From: Neobacillus niacini NBRC 15566
Lineage (GTDB): Bacteria; Bacillota; Bacilli; Bacillales; Cytobacillaceae
DNA: 49,910 nt
Assembly (NCBI RefSeq): GCF_001591505.1
Contig: NZ_BCVA01000043.1
Location: 1-49,910, forward strand
Direction of reading: 5' to 3'
The notes beneath the pieces were generated by a model that saw only the letters and a list, made by a program, of their open reading frames with translations, was not told the DNA's origin and did no database searches. The first letter of the stretch is position 1, and the number at the start of each line of letters is the position of its first letter. Shown piece by piece: positions 42,495-49,910 of this stretch. A program made the position numbers and the translations under genes.

Positions 42495-44219
42495 ATGAAG
42501 GCAATTATTTCAGACTTAATCGGAAAGGCTAAAAAGATTGATGAAGTTGATTTCGTATTAAAAAATGGAGAGATTGTAGATGTTTTTTCTTTGGAGACCT
42601 TTAAAGGAGACGTTGCCATCTTTAATGGATACATTGTTGGGATAGGCCATTTTGAAACATCCCAAAAGGTAATTGATGTTTCCAATCAGTACATTATACC
42701 TGGGCTGATTGATGGTCATATTCATATTGAATCAACTATGGTGCGGCCATCTGAATTCTCTCGAGCTATCATTAAACATGGAATTACTACCGTCGTAACG
42801 GATCCGCATGAAATTGCCAATGTATCAGGTATAGAGGGTATCAAGTTTATGATAGATGATGCGAAAAACTCTGTAGTAGACATCCTAGTAAAATTACCAT
42901 CTAGTGTCCCAGCAACGAAGTTTGAAAATAATGGAGCAACCCTCACTTCAAATGATTTAAGAAAGCTATTAGATTATGACGAAGTTATTGGATTAGCAGA
43001 AGTAATGGATTATCCATCAGTCATTAATTATGAACAAGATATGATGGAAAAGATTGAAATGGTGAAAAACAAGAAATTGGTCATTGATGGCCATGCTGCA
43101 GGTTTAAGTGATGATAAACTTGATATTTATAGTATTGCTTCGATTCGCAATGATCACGAGGCGGTAAATGCCAATGAGGCTATAACTCGAGTAAGAAAGG
43201 GTTTCAATGTCTTGGTGAGAGAAGGTTCTGCGGCGAAAGATTTATTGGCGATTTTGCCTGCCATTACTACAAAGAATAGTACTCGGTTTTCATTTTGTAC
43301 TGATGATAAACATCTCGACGAAATGGTTGAGGAGGGCACAATCAACCATGCAATTAAACTTGCCGTAAAAAATGAATTAGACCCGTTGATCGCCATTCAA
43401 ATGGCGACAATTAACAATGCAAAATGCCATGGAATAGAAAATAAAGGGGCTGTTGCTCCAGGGTATATCGCGGATTTACTAATAGTGGATGATCTTGCCG
43501 ATTTGTCCATTCATAAAGTGATAAAGAGCGGGAAAATGGTGGATATTGAAAGTCAACAAAGGAAAGAACAAGCCCAGATTCCAAGATCTATTATGAATTC
43601 GGTAAATACTCCAAAAATTACTGAAGAAATGCTGAATATCCCTCTTAAAGAAGGACAAAAGGCTAATATCATTGAAATTTTACCTGGCAAACTGATTACC
43701 AGAAAAAGAGTTGACTTTGCCGATTCTAAAGATGGCTTTTTTATAAGTAATCCAAAAAAGGATTATCTTAAAATGGCAGTTTGTGAAAGGCATAAAAGAA
43801 CGGGTAATGTTGGATTGGGTATTGTCCACGGTTTGAAACTAAAGTGTGGGGCAATCGCCTCCACCGTTGCGCACGATTCACATAATATTGTCGTGGCTGG
43901 TACGAATGATAAAGATATAATCCTAGCAATAGAAGAATTACAAAAGACTCAGGGGGGATTGGTCATTGTTAATAATGGACAAATTTTAGCTCGAGTGGAA
44001 CTTCCGGTTGCTGGATTAATGTCTGACCAACCTTATGAGGTGACGGTCAAGAAACTTTTAGATATGCATGAAATACTGGAGACCATTGTAGACCACCACT
44101 CACAAAATATTTTTATGATTTTATCGTTTTTATGTTTACCGGTGATCCCAGAATTAAAACTAACAGATAAAGGGTTATTTGATGTTGTTTCTTTTAATCA
44201 TATAAAAGTTGAGGCATAG
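42495..44219 (+). CDS. ade: Adenine deaminase
   Basis: A 574-aa amidohydrolase-fold enzyme converting adenine to hypoxanthine and ammonia. IIPGLIDGHIHIESTMVRPSEFSRAIIKHGITTVV near 68-103 contains the HxH metal motif, VTDPHEIANVSG near 105 is characteristic of AdeC/Ade, and VIDGHAAGLSDDKLDIYS near 196 and FCTDDKH near 273 carry further ligands. The C-terminal ade domain (about 400-574) is complete. ATG 42495 follows GGAGG; the longer reading from 42447 runs through the hairpin. It fits as the last step for adenine released by the nucleoside hydrolase. Confidence 0.95.
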   Translation: MKAIISDLIGKAKKIDEVDFVLKNGEIVDVFSLETFKGDVAIFNGYIVGIGHFETSQKVIDVSNQYIIPGLIDGHIHIESTMVRPSEFSRAIIKHGITTVVTDPHEIANVSGIEGIKFMIDDAKNSVVDILVKLPSSVPATKFENNGATLTSNDLRKLLDYDEVIGLAEVMDYPSVINYEQDMMEKIEMVKNKKLVIDGHAAGLSDDKLDIYSIASIRNDHEAVNANEAITRVRKGFNVLVREGSAAKDLLAILPAITTKNSTRFSFCTDDKHLDEMVEEGTINHAIKLAVKNELDPLIAIQMATINNAKCHGIENKGAVAPGYIADLLIVDDLADLSIHKVIKSGKMVDIESQQRKEQAQIPRSIMNSVNTPKITEEMLNIPLKEGQKANIIEILPGKLITRKRVDFADSKDGFFISNPKKDYLKMAVCERHKRTGNVGLGIVHGLKLKCGAIASTVAHDSHNIVVAGTNDKDIILAIEELQKTQGGLVIVNNGQILARVELPVAGLMSDQPYEVTVKKLLDMHEILETIVDHHSQNIFMILSFLCLPVIPELKLTDKGLFDVVSFNHIKVEA

Positions 44220-44303
44220 TACCTTATCCAGATTTTAAAAAACAAATTCTAACGAAAGAAGGATTAGTTAGTTAAAACAATATCCTCAAACCTAATATGG
44301 TAT

Positions 44304-44332
44304 TTGACATATAATAAAACAAGTTCGATAAT
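44304..44332 (+). promoter_or_regulatory. Sigma-A promoter of alr
   Basis: TTGACA at 44304 and GATAAT at 44327 are separated by 17 bases, about 55 bases ahead of the alr ATG. It marks the right border of the inserted region. Confidence 0.75.
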
Positions 44333-44385
44333 CAAAAAGTAAAAATAAAATTTGTAATAACTTTAGTTTAATAGGAAGTGGAGAC

Positions 44386-45549
44386 ATGCAAGAGCAGGGC
44401 TATTTCTATAGAGATACATGGGCAGAAGTCGATTTAGATTGTATTACTGAAAATGTTGCCTCGGTTAAAAAACTTTTGCCGGAAAATGTCGATATTATAG
44501 CGGTGGTTAAGGCAAATGCCTACGGCCATGGAGATGTACAAGTTGCGGAGAGTGCACTGCAGGCGGGAGCGACCTATTTAGCAGTTGCATTCATGGATGA
44601 AGCCATTGCGCTTAGGAATAAAGGGATAAAAGCGCCTATTTTAGTTTTAGGTGCAACTCGACCAGAGGATGTTGAACTTGCAGTCAAGTTGGACATCACG
44701 ATTACGGTTTTTCAATTGGAATGGGTCAAAACAGCTCAATCCTATTTACCTTCTGATAAGGTCCTTTCCGTTCACCTTAAGCTAGATACAGGCATGGGGA
44801 GGATAGGAATCCGAACTAAGGAAGAGTTAGCAGCGGTTGTGCAATTAATATCTAACAATGAGCGTATTAATATTGAGGGGATATTTACACACTTTGCTAC
44901 AGCAGATGAGGTGGATCTAACTTATTTCGAACAACAACTGAAGTTATTTCATGATTTATTATCTGTTTTAAAAGAACGGCCGAAGTACGTGCACTGCAGT
45001 AATAGTGCAGCAGCATTACGCTTCTCGAAGGCTAATTTTAATGCTGTTCGTCTTGGAATCGCGATGTATGGATTAACACCCTCTCCCGAGATTGAACATG
45101 AACTGCCTCTCGCGTTAAATGAAGCTTTTTCGCTCCGTTCAAGACTTGTCCATGTGAAAAAACTGGATAAGGGTGAGAAGATTAGCTATGGTGCTACGTA
45201 TGAGACGGAGGGAGAAGAGTGGATAGGTACCATTCCAATCGGTTATGCAGACGGATGGATCCGTCGGCTCCAGGGTCAGGAAGTATTGGTTGAGGGGAAA
45301 AGGGTACCAATTGTTGGCAGGATTTGTATGGATCAATGTATGGTAAAATTACCACATGCTGTTCCAGTAGGGACGACTGTGACCTTAATTGGCAAACAGG
45401 AAGATGAATTCATTTCTGTTAATGAAATTGCTCAAAAGTTAGAAACGATCAATTACGAAGTACCGTGTATTATCTCAACGAGAGTACCTCGTCTATATAA
45501 ACAGGGTGGGGAAATTGTCGTATTAAAAAATTACCTTCTTCACGAATAA
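44386..45549 (+). CDS. alr: Alanine racemase
   Basis: A 387-aa PLP enzyme converting L- to D-alanine for peptidoglycan, feeding Ddl. AVVKANAYGHGDVQVAE near 40-56 has the PLP lysine, HLKLDTGMGRIGI near 130-142 and CSNSAAALRF near 205 are barrel-domain segments, and ISYGATYETEGEEWIGTIPIGYADGWIRRL near 266-295 holds the second catalytic tyrosine. GRICMDQCMVKL near 310 completes the C-terminal domain. ATG 44386 is preceded by GGAAGTGGAG. As in B. subtilis it sits upstream of ndoAI-ndoA. Confidence 0.96.
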   Translation: MQEQGYFYRDTWAEVDLDCITENVASVKKLLPENVDIIAVVKANAYGHGDVQVAESALQAGATYLAVAFMDEAIALRNKGIKAPILVLGATRPEDVELAVKLDITITVFQLEWVKTAQSYLPSDKVLSVHLKLDTGMGRIGIRTKEELAAVVQLISNNERINIEGIFTHFATADEVDLTYFEQQLKLFHDLLSVLKERPKYVHCSNSAAALRFSKANFNAVRLGIAMYGLTPSPEIEHELPLALNEAFSLRSRLVHVKKLDKGEKISYGATYETEGEEWIGTIPIGYADGWIRRLQGQEVLVEGKRVPIVGRICMDQCMVKLPHAVPVGTTVTLIGKQEDEFISVNEIAQKLETINYEVPCIISTRVPRLYKQGGEIVVLKNYLLHE

Positions 45550-45733
45550 GTGGGCTAATAATGAAAATGTAACATATTTATGATAATGCGGAATTTTAGT
45601 GCATAAAAGGTAGTTTGTTTGGCCTATAATACAGTAGTATTATAATTAGTCTATGCATTTTGGGCATTAAGTGTTATTATAAAATATGGTAGATAGAAAA
45701 ATTGGTGTGTAGTGATGGTGGAGGTGTATGTTT

Positions 45734-46015
45734 GTGTCTGAATCCGGCGCAACTACGGAAATCTTAGTGAAATTACCGCAACATCTTTTAACCGAGTTAG
45801 ATGGTTTTGTAAAATTAGAAAACGTTAACCGGAGCGAGTTTATTTATCAAGCAACTAAAATGTATTTACGCGAACGAAAAAAGAGACAAATTCGCGAATC
45901 CATGAGACGTGGATACATGGAAATGGCGATGATCAATTTAACGATTGCATCGGAAATGTTTCAAGCAGAATTTGAGGCAGAGCACACAGTTGAACGTCTT
46001 GTAAGCGGAGGGTAA
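45734..46015 (+). CDS. ndoAI: EndoAI antitoxin (MazE-type, ribbon-helix-helix)
   Basis: A 93-aa antitoxin that blocks EndoA and represses its own operon. The N-terminal TTEILVKLPQHLLTELDGFVKLENVNRSEFIYQATKMYL is a ribbon-helix-helix DNA-binding domain. RQIRESMRRGYMEMAMINLTIASEMFQAEFEAEHTVERLVSGG is the toxin-binding tail, near-identical in pattern to B. subtilis. GTG 45734 is chosen: GGAGG lies nine bases ahead, while ATG 45728 is too close. The stop is four bases before the toxin start. Confidence 0.96.
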   Translation: MSESGATTEILVKLPQHLLTELDGFVKLENVNRSEFIYQATKMYLRERKKRQIRESMRRGYMEMAMINLTIASEMFQAEFEAEHTVERLVSGG

Positions 46016-46019
46016 TCCC

Positions 46020-46370
46020 TTGATTGTCAAGCGTGGTGACGTATATTTCGCGGACCTATCCCCAGTTGTTGGTTCTGAACAAGGCGGCGTCCGTCCTGTA
46101 CTTGTCATTCAAAACGACATCGGGAATCGGTTTAGTCCCACAGTTATTGTTGCAGCGATTACAGCACAAATTCAAAAAGCGAAGCTTCCCACTCATGTAG
46201 AAATTGATGCGAAGCGCTACGGTTTTGAACGAGACTCAGTCATACTTTTAGAACAGATTCGTACAATTGATAAACAGCGGTTAACCGATAAAATAACCCA
46301 TCTCGATGACGAAATGATGGAAAAAGTGGATGAAGCCTTGCGAGTAAGTATAGGTCTCATCGAATTTTAG
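46020..46370 (+). CDS. ndoA: EndoA toxin (MazF-family mRNA interferase)
   Basis: A 116-aa endoribonuclease of the PemK/MazF family that cleaves single-stranded RNA at UACAU in B. subtilis. MIVKRGDVYFADLSPVVGSEQGGVRPVLVIQND is the family entry, with the catalytic arginine in GGVRPVLV near residue 25 and the threonine in PTVIVAAIT near 46-48. FERDSVILLEQIRTIDKQRL completes the core. The TTG start uses the AAGCGGAGGG site at the end of the antitoxin gene. A hairpin follows directly. Confidence 0.96.
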   Translation: MIVKRGDVYFADLSPVVGSEQGGVRPVLVIQNDIGNRFSPTVIVAAITAQIQKAKLPTHVEIDAKRYGFERDSVILLEQIRTIDKQRLTDKITHLDDEMMEKVDEALRVSIGLIEF

Positions 46371-46380
46371 CATGTATGCA

Positions 46381-46407
46381 CGCTCTTTTAAGAAAGAGCG
46401 TTTTTTT
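46381..46407 (+). terminator. Terminator of ndoA
   Basis: CGCTCTTT at 46381 pairs with AAAGAGCG at 46393 around TAAG, followed by seven T. Confidence 0.9.
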
Positions 46408-46444
46408 ATACGGATGTTCTGCCCTCATAGTTGTTTCTGCTTTT

Positions 46445-46470
46445 AGCAAGCTAATTAGCTTGCTTTTTTT
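46445..46470 (+). terminator. Second hairpin downstream of ndoA
   Basis: AGCAAGCT at 46445 pairs with AGCTTGCT at 46457 around AATT, followed by six T. Two terminators in 90 bases isolate tex from the toxin operon. Confidence 0.85.
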
Positions 46471-46532
46471 ATTTATGTGAATCGATTGAGCTAATTTGAT
46501 ACAATATGGTAATAGGAATGGAGGTTTGTGTT

Positions 46533-48707
46533 GTGAATGATACAGTTGTGAAAGATGAACAGCTTCTTGGAAAGGTAGCTGCCGAATTAGCGATATCTCA
46601 AAAACAGGTGAAAAGTGTTATTTCTTTATTGAATGAGGGTAATACCGTGCCATTTATTGCCCGCTACCGTAAAGAAATGACAGGGGCCCTAGATGAAGTC
46701 CAAATACGAGATATCCAGGAACGCTGGCAATACATACAAAACCTTGAGCAAAGGAAAGAAGAAGTACTTCGTACCATTGCGGAGCAAGGTAAACTAACCG
46801 ACGAACTTACACTTAAAATAACGAAAGCAGAAAAGCTGCAAGAAGTTGAAGATTTATATCGGCCGTATAAGCAAAAGCGACGTACAAAAGCAACGGTTGC
46901 TAAGGAAAAGGGTTTAGAGCCGTTAGCAGAATGGTTTTTAACCTTTCCGATGACACCAATCGAGGATAAAGCTAAGGAATTTTTATCTGATGAAAAAGAA
47001 GTCCTTACTGTTGAAGAAGCGATTGCTGGTGCAAAGGATATCATTGCAGAAATGATCTCTGACGATGCTGAAGGCCGAAAGTGGATTCGGAATGAAACCT
47101 TTAAGTCTGGAAAAGTAGAATCAACCGTTAAAGACGCAGAGAAGGACGAGAAAAAGGTTTACGAAATGTACTATGAGTATGAGGAACCTGTAAATAAAAT
47201 TGTTCCACATCGAATCCTTGCGTTAAATCGTGGAGAAAAGGAAGATATCTTAAGGGTATCTATAAAAATAAATAATGATATTATCTTATCCTACCTAACA
47301 AGAAAATGGGTGCGCGTTCAGCATTCACCTGCAGCAGCATATGTTATAGAAGCTATTGAAGATAGCTATAAGCGTCTGATTCAGCCTTCGATTGAAAGGG
47401 AAATTCGAAGTGAGCTTAATGATAAAGGTGAAGAGCAGGCCATTCATATATTCTCTGAAAATCTTCGAAACCTGCTTTTACAGCCGCCGTTGAAAGGGAA
47501 AGTGGTTATTGGTGTTGACCCCGCGTATCGGACAGGCTGTAAGCTTGCTGTCGTAGATGAAACTGGTAAGGTACTGAAAATTGATGTGATTTATCCGCAT
47601 CCGCCCGTATCTAAGACAAAGGAAGCTAAGGAAAAATTCATTCGAATTCTTCGTGATTATAAAGTGGAGATGGCTGCGATTGGTAATGGAACTGCATCTA
47701 GAGAAACCGAACAATTTGTGGCAGATATCCTAAAAGAAATGGATGAGGAAATCTACTATCTAATTGTGAATGAAGCGGGTGCTAGTGTGTACTCTGCCTC
47801 TGATATAGCAAGAGAAGAGTTTCCTGATTTTCAAGTAGAAGAAAGAAGTGCAGTCTCCATCGCACGTAGACTGCAGGATCCACTAGCTGAGTTAGTAAAG
47901 ATTGATCCTAAATCCGTAGGTGTGGGTCAATATCAACATGATGTAACGCAGAAGCGTCTTTCAGAATCCTTGCATTTTGTGGTGGAAACAGCAGTAAACC
48001 GTGTAGGTGTTAATGTCAATACAGCCTCAGCGTCCTTACTCCAATATGTAGCGGGATTAACCAAAACCGCTGCACACAATATTGTTAAGAAAAGGGAAGA
48101 GGAAGGGAAGTTTACAAGCAGGGTGCAATTAAAGAAAGTCCCGCGTTTGGGAGCGAAAACCTATGAACAAGCAATTGGCTTCTTACGTGTATTAGATGGA
48201 AAGCAACCTTTAGACCGAACTGGAATTCACCCGGAGAACTATGATGAAGTGAAAAAACTATTAACTAGCTTAGGTTTTTCAGCCAAGGATTTAGGAACAG
48301 CTGAATTACGGGATGCGCTTAGTGGACTCGACCTCAGAGCAATGTCTGCTGAATTATCTATTGGAGAACTAACATTAAAAGATATCATCGATGCACTAGT
48401 AAGGCCAGAACGCGATCCACGTGACGACTTGCCGCGTCCTTTATTGAAAAAGGATGTTCTTAAATTAGAAGATTTAAGCGCTGGAATGGAGCTGCAAGGA
48501 ACGGTTAGAAATGTAGTAGACTTTGGTGCCTTTGTCGATATCGGTGTTAAGCAGGATGGATTGGTTCATATATCGAAGTTAAGTAATCGATTTGTAAAAC
48601 ACCCATTAGATATCGTATCGGTTGGGGATGTCGTAACCGTTTGGGTAGACTCAGTCGATATGAAAAAGGGCAGAGTCGCGTTAACCATGCTGCCGCCGTC
48701 AAAATAA
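46533..48707 (+). CDS. tex: Tex/YdcI-family RNA-binding transcription accessory protein
   Basis: A 724-aa Tex protein. The order is N-terminal helix-turn-helix region (GNTVPFIARYRKEMTGALDEVQIRDIQER near 35-65), central YqgF/RuvC-like domain (VIGVDPAYRTGCKLAVVDETG near 320-342), helix-hairpin-helix region (SLLQYVAGLTKTAAHNIVKKREEEGKF and RVQLKKVPRLGAKTYEQAIGFLRV near 500-555), and C-terminal S1 domain (GTVRNVVDFGAFVDIGVKQDGLVHISKL near 655-683). GTG 46533 is eight bases from GGAGG; upstream ATGs in frame lack such a site. In B. subtilis this gene (ydcI) follows the rsb/sigB operon, which is absent here. Confidence 0.95.
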   Translation: MNDTVVKDEQLLGKVAAELAISQKQVKSVISLLNEGNTVPFIARYRKEMTGALDEVQIRDIQERWQYIQNLEQRKEEVLRTIAEQGKLTDELTLKITKAEKLQEVEDLYRPYKQKRRTKATVAKEKGLEPLAEWFLTFPMTPIEDKAKEFLSDEKEVLTVEEAIAGAKDIIAEMISDDAEGRKWIRNETFKSGKVESTVKDAEKDEKKVYEMYYEYEEPVNKIVPHRILALNRGEKEDILRVSIKINNDIILSYLTRKWVRVQHSPAAAYVIEAIEDSYKRLIQPSIEREIRSELNDKGEEQAIHIFSENLRNLLLQPPLKGKVVIGVDPAYRTGCKLAVVDETGKVLKIDVIYPHPPVSKTKEAKEKFIRILRDYKVEMAAIGNGTASRETEQFVADILKEMDEEIYYLIVNEAGASVYSASDIAREEFPDFQVEERSAVSIARRLQDPLAELVKIDPKSVGVGQYQHDVTQKRLSESLHFVVETAVNRVGVNVNTASASLLQYVAGLTKTAAHNIVKKREEEGKFTSRVQLKKVPRLGAKTYEQAIGFLRVLDGKQPLDRTGIHPENYDEVKKLLTSLGFSAKDLGTAELRDALSGLDLRAMSAELSIGELTLKDIIDALVRPERDPRDDLPRPLLKKDVLKLEDLSAGMELQGTVRNVVDFGAFVDIGVKQDGLVHISKLSNRFVKHPLDIVSVGDVVTVWVDSVDMKKGRVALTMLPPSK

Positions 48708-48721
48708 AGAAATTTTAATAG

Positions 48722-48758
48722 AAGATGACCGTTTAATATGGATGGTCATCTTTTTTGT
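48722..48758 (+). terminator. Terminator of tex
   Basis: AAGATGACC at 48722 pairs with GGTCATCTT at 48744 around 13 bases, followed by six T. Confidence 0.85.
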
Positions 48759-48776
48759 GTTTTAATAACACGTGGA

Positions 48777-49083
48777 GCGTCCATGATGACCGGAATTAGG
48801 GAGAAATTGAAAAAGTGGTAACCAAAGAACGTTTATGATGACCGAAATTAGAAAGAAACTGAAAAAGTGGTAACCAAAGAACGTTTATGATGACCGAAAT
48901 TAGAAAGAAACTGTAAAAGTGGTAACCAAAGAGCGTTCATGATGCCCGAAATTAGGGAGAAATTGAAAAGGTGGTAACCAAAGAGTGTTCATGATGACCA
49001 ACATTAGAGAAAAATTGAAAAAGTGGTAACCAATAGAGGTTATTGGCTACCATAGCAAAAAGGAAAATAGAAAAATGGTAACC
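48777..49083. repeat. Six-copy 52-bp tandem repeat array (family A)
   Basis: ATGATG starts at 48783, 48835, 48887, 48939 and 48991, exactly 52 bases apart. GGTAACC occurs at 48817, 48869, 48921, 48973, 49025 and 49077, also exactly 52 apart; the sixth unit keeps only this core. Units differ by a few substitutions and no indels. Five units contain a short reading frame of 9-12 codons, but no ribosome site precedes them. The whole unit is conserved, so this is not a CRISPR array. Confidence 0.92.
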
Positions 49084-49252
49084 AATAGATTTTGTTGTTG
49101 CAACTGGAAGTCTCACGAAATGTGTTTTTTTCTGTAAAAAAACCAGCATTGATTTAACAGTTTAATTTGGTATCGGTCCTTCTCGTAGAAAGCTCTTTTC
49201 ATCTGGTTTTGAAACCAAGTCGGCATAGTTCAACCTCCCGAAAAGTAGATCA

Positions 49253-49281
49253 TTAAAGGTATATACAATATATGCTATAAT
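49253..49281 (+). promoter_or_regulatory. Extended -10 sigma-A promoter of sprT
   Basis: TGCTATAAT (TG at 49273, TATAAT at 49276) gives an extended -10; TTAAAG at 49253 is a weak -35 at 17 bases. It lies about 38 bases before the start codon. Confidence 0.7.
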
Positions 49282-49318
49282 AGGTTGTCACGTTCGCTTT
49301 AAGTAGGAGGGAATCTAA

Positions 49319-49792
49319 ATGGAGGATAAAGAACTACAAAAACTGGTTGAAAAAGTCTCAATTGAATCGTTTGGAAAGCCCTTTAGGCATAAAGCCTCTT
49401 TTAATAACAGGCTCCGGTCCACTGGGGGCAGATACCTGCTTGGGACTCACAATATCGATATTAATAAAAAGTATTTAGATCAACTAGGATTAAATGAACT
49501 AATTGGAATTATTAAACATGAACTCTGCCATTACCATCTTCATATAGAAGGAAGAGGATATCAGCACCGTGATTCCGATTTTAAAATGTTATTAAAAAAA
49601 GTAGGTGCACCGAGGTTTTGCAGTCCGCTGCTAGACAAACCTAAGAAACGCATCTCCACAAAAATCCTCCTGTATCAATGTACAATATGCCATCAGCAAT
49701 ACAAAAGAAAACGAAGTATTAATACAAGTCGTTACGTGTGTGGAAAGTGTAGAGGTAAGCTAGTAAAGGTAAAAGAGTTACAAGGGGATTAA
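49319..49792 (+). CDS. sprT: SprT-family zinc metalloprotein
   Basis: A 157-aa SprT-like protein, the equivalent of B. subtilis YdcK. IIKHELCHYHLHIEG near residues 62-76 contains the HExxH zinc motif. A C-terminal zinc ribbon is formed by CTICHQQY and CGKCRGK. Short SprT proteins are predicted proteases related to eukaryotic Spartan, but bacterial function is not established. GTAGGAGGG precedes ATG 49319. Placement after tex matches B. subtilis tex-ydcK. Confidence 0.92.
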   Translation: MEDKELQKLVEKVSIESFGKPFRHKASFNNRLRSTGGRYLLGTHNIDINKKYLDQLGLNELIGIIKHELCHYHLHIEGRGYQHRDSDFKMLLKKVGAPRFCSPLLDKPKKRISTKILLYQCTICHQQYKRKRSINTSRYVCGKCRGKLVKVKELQGD

Positions 49793-49829
49793 GGAAATAT
49801 TTTGCAACTTATTTTATCGAAAAATCGTA

Positions 49830-49858
49830 TTGACTTTATAATACAACGTCATTATAAT
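49830..49858 (+). promoter_or_regulatory. Strong sigma-A promoter at the window edge
   Basis: TTGACT at 49830 and TATAAT at 49853 are 17 bases apart. No coding start follows before the window ends. In B. subtilis a tRNA cluster lies directly after ydcK, so this probably drives a stable-RNA operon beyond the edge. Confidence 0.7.
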
Positions 49859-49910
49859 GTAAAGAGTCGACAAGATGATCTGCTTGTTCGGCTGAAGAAA
49901 CATCATATTA

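Noticed and set aside
29640..44303. Insertion sequence or prophage origin for the catabolic island
   Set aside because: No transposase, integrase or clear direct repeats are seen at either border, so acquisition by a mobile element is not supported by visible sequence.
48777..49083. CRISPR array
   Set aside because: The entire 52-base unit is conserved, without unique spacers, and no cas gene is nearby.
48952..49149. Minus-strand 65-aa reading frame over the repeat array
   Set aside because: It is a product of repeat periodicity read backwards; no ribosome site or recognisable protein.

Overview
The window is chromosomal DNA of an endospore-forming Bacillaceae bacterium (Bacillus, Neobacillus or Cytobacillus-like; the genus cannot be fixed from sequence alone). 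Support comes from the Bacillus subtilis-type gene order ddl-murF-cshA ... ydbS-ydbT-ydcA-acpS-ydcC ... alr-ndoAI-ndoA ... tex-sprT, an alpha/beta-type small acid-soluble spore protein, a T-box leader, strong GGAGG ribosome sites and frequent TTG/GTG starts. No rRNA, tRNA, insertion sequence, prophage or CRISPR array is visible.

Layout. 1-5250: a copy of a 52-bp repeat, a NERD-domain protein, and a three-gene molybdenum hydroxylase operon (Mo, FAD and 2Fe-2S subunits) ending in a hairpin terminator and an extragenic repeat. 5251-8584: an unrecognised gene pair (an internally duplicated 149-aa protein plus a 42-aa membrane peptide missing from ordinary gene-length cut-offs) divergent from a three-gene ABC-2 exporter. 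8573-18857: a spore SASP gene, T-box-controlled argS (specifier CGC, arginine), a DinB-like protein, a NupC-type nucleoside transporter with a probable CcpA site inside its promoter, a glutamate/dicarboxylate symporter, DedA, a RodA/FtsW-type SEDS protein, MgtE and an uncharacterised protein. 18985-29639: ddl, murF, an esterase, cshA, a second 52-bp repeat block, uvsE, ydbS, ydbT, rhomboid, acpS and the LolA-like lipoprotein YdcC.

29694-44219 is the most interesting part. In B. subtilis ydcC is followed directly by alr; here about 14.5 kb is inserted between them. It holds a divergent GntR regulator and an apparently single operon: a SIS-domain protein (FrlB/GlmS-like), a YjbQ-family protein, a sugar-type ABC importer (lipoprotein and two permeases), two tandem paralogous ADP-ribosylglycohydrolase-fold proteins with extra C-terminal beta-rich domains, a PfkB-type kinase with Asn in place of the usual catalytic Asp, a nucleoside hydrolase, ribokinase and, after a strong hairpin, adenine deaminase. 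The enzyme set suggests uptake of a ribosylated, adenine-containing compound (or a family of N-ribosides), cleavage of glycosidic bonds, phosphorylation of ribose and deamination of adenine. The architecture blends the fructosamine frl operon plan (GntR, SIS, ABC, PfkB) with the E. coli yegTUVW plan (ADP-ribosylglycohydrolase, PfkB, GntR). The substrate is unknown. Two matching TTGT-N4-ACAA palindromes flank the divergent promoter region and are probable operators.

44304-49910: alr with a good sigma-A promoter, the EndoAI/EndoA (MazEF) toxin-antitoxin pair, tex without the rsb/sigB operon that lies between ndoA and tex in B. subtilis, a six-copy 52-bp tandem repeat array, sprT, and a strong promoter at the window edge that probably drives a stable-RNA operon beyond it.
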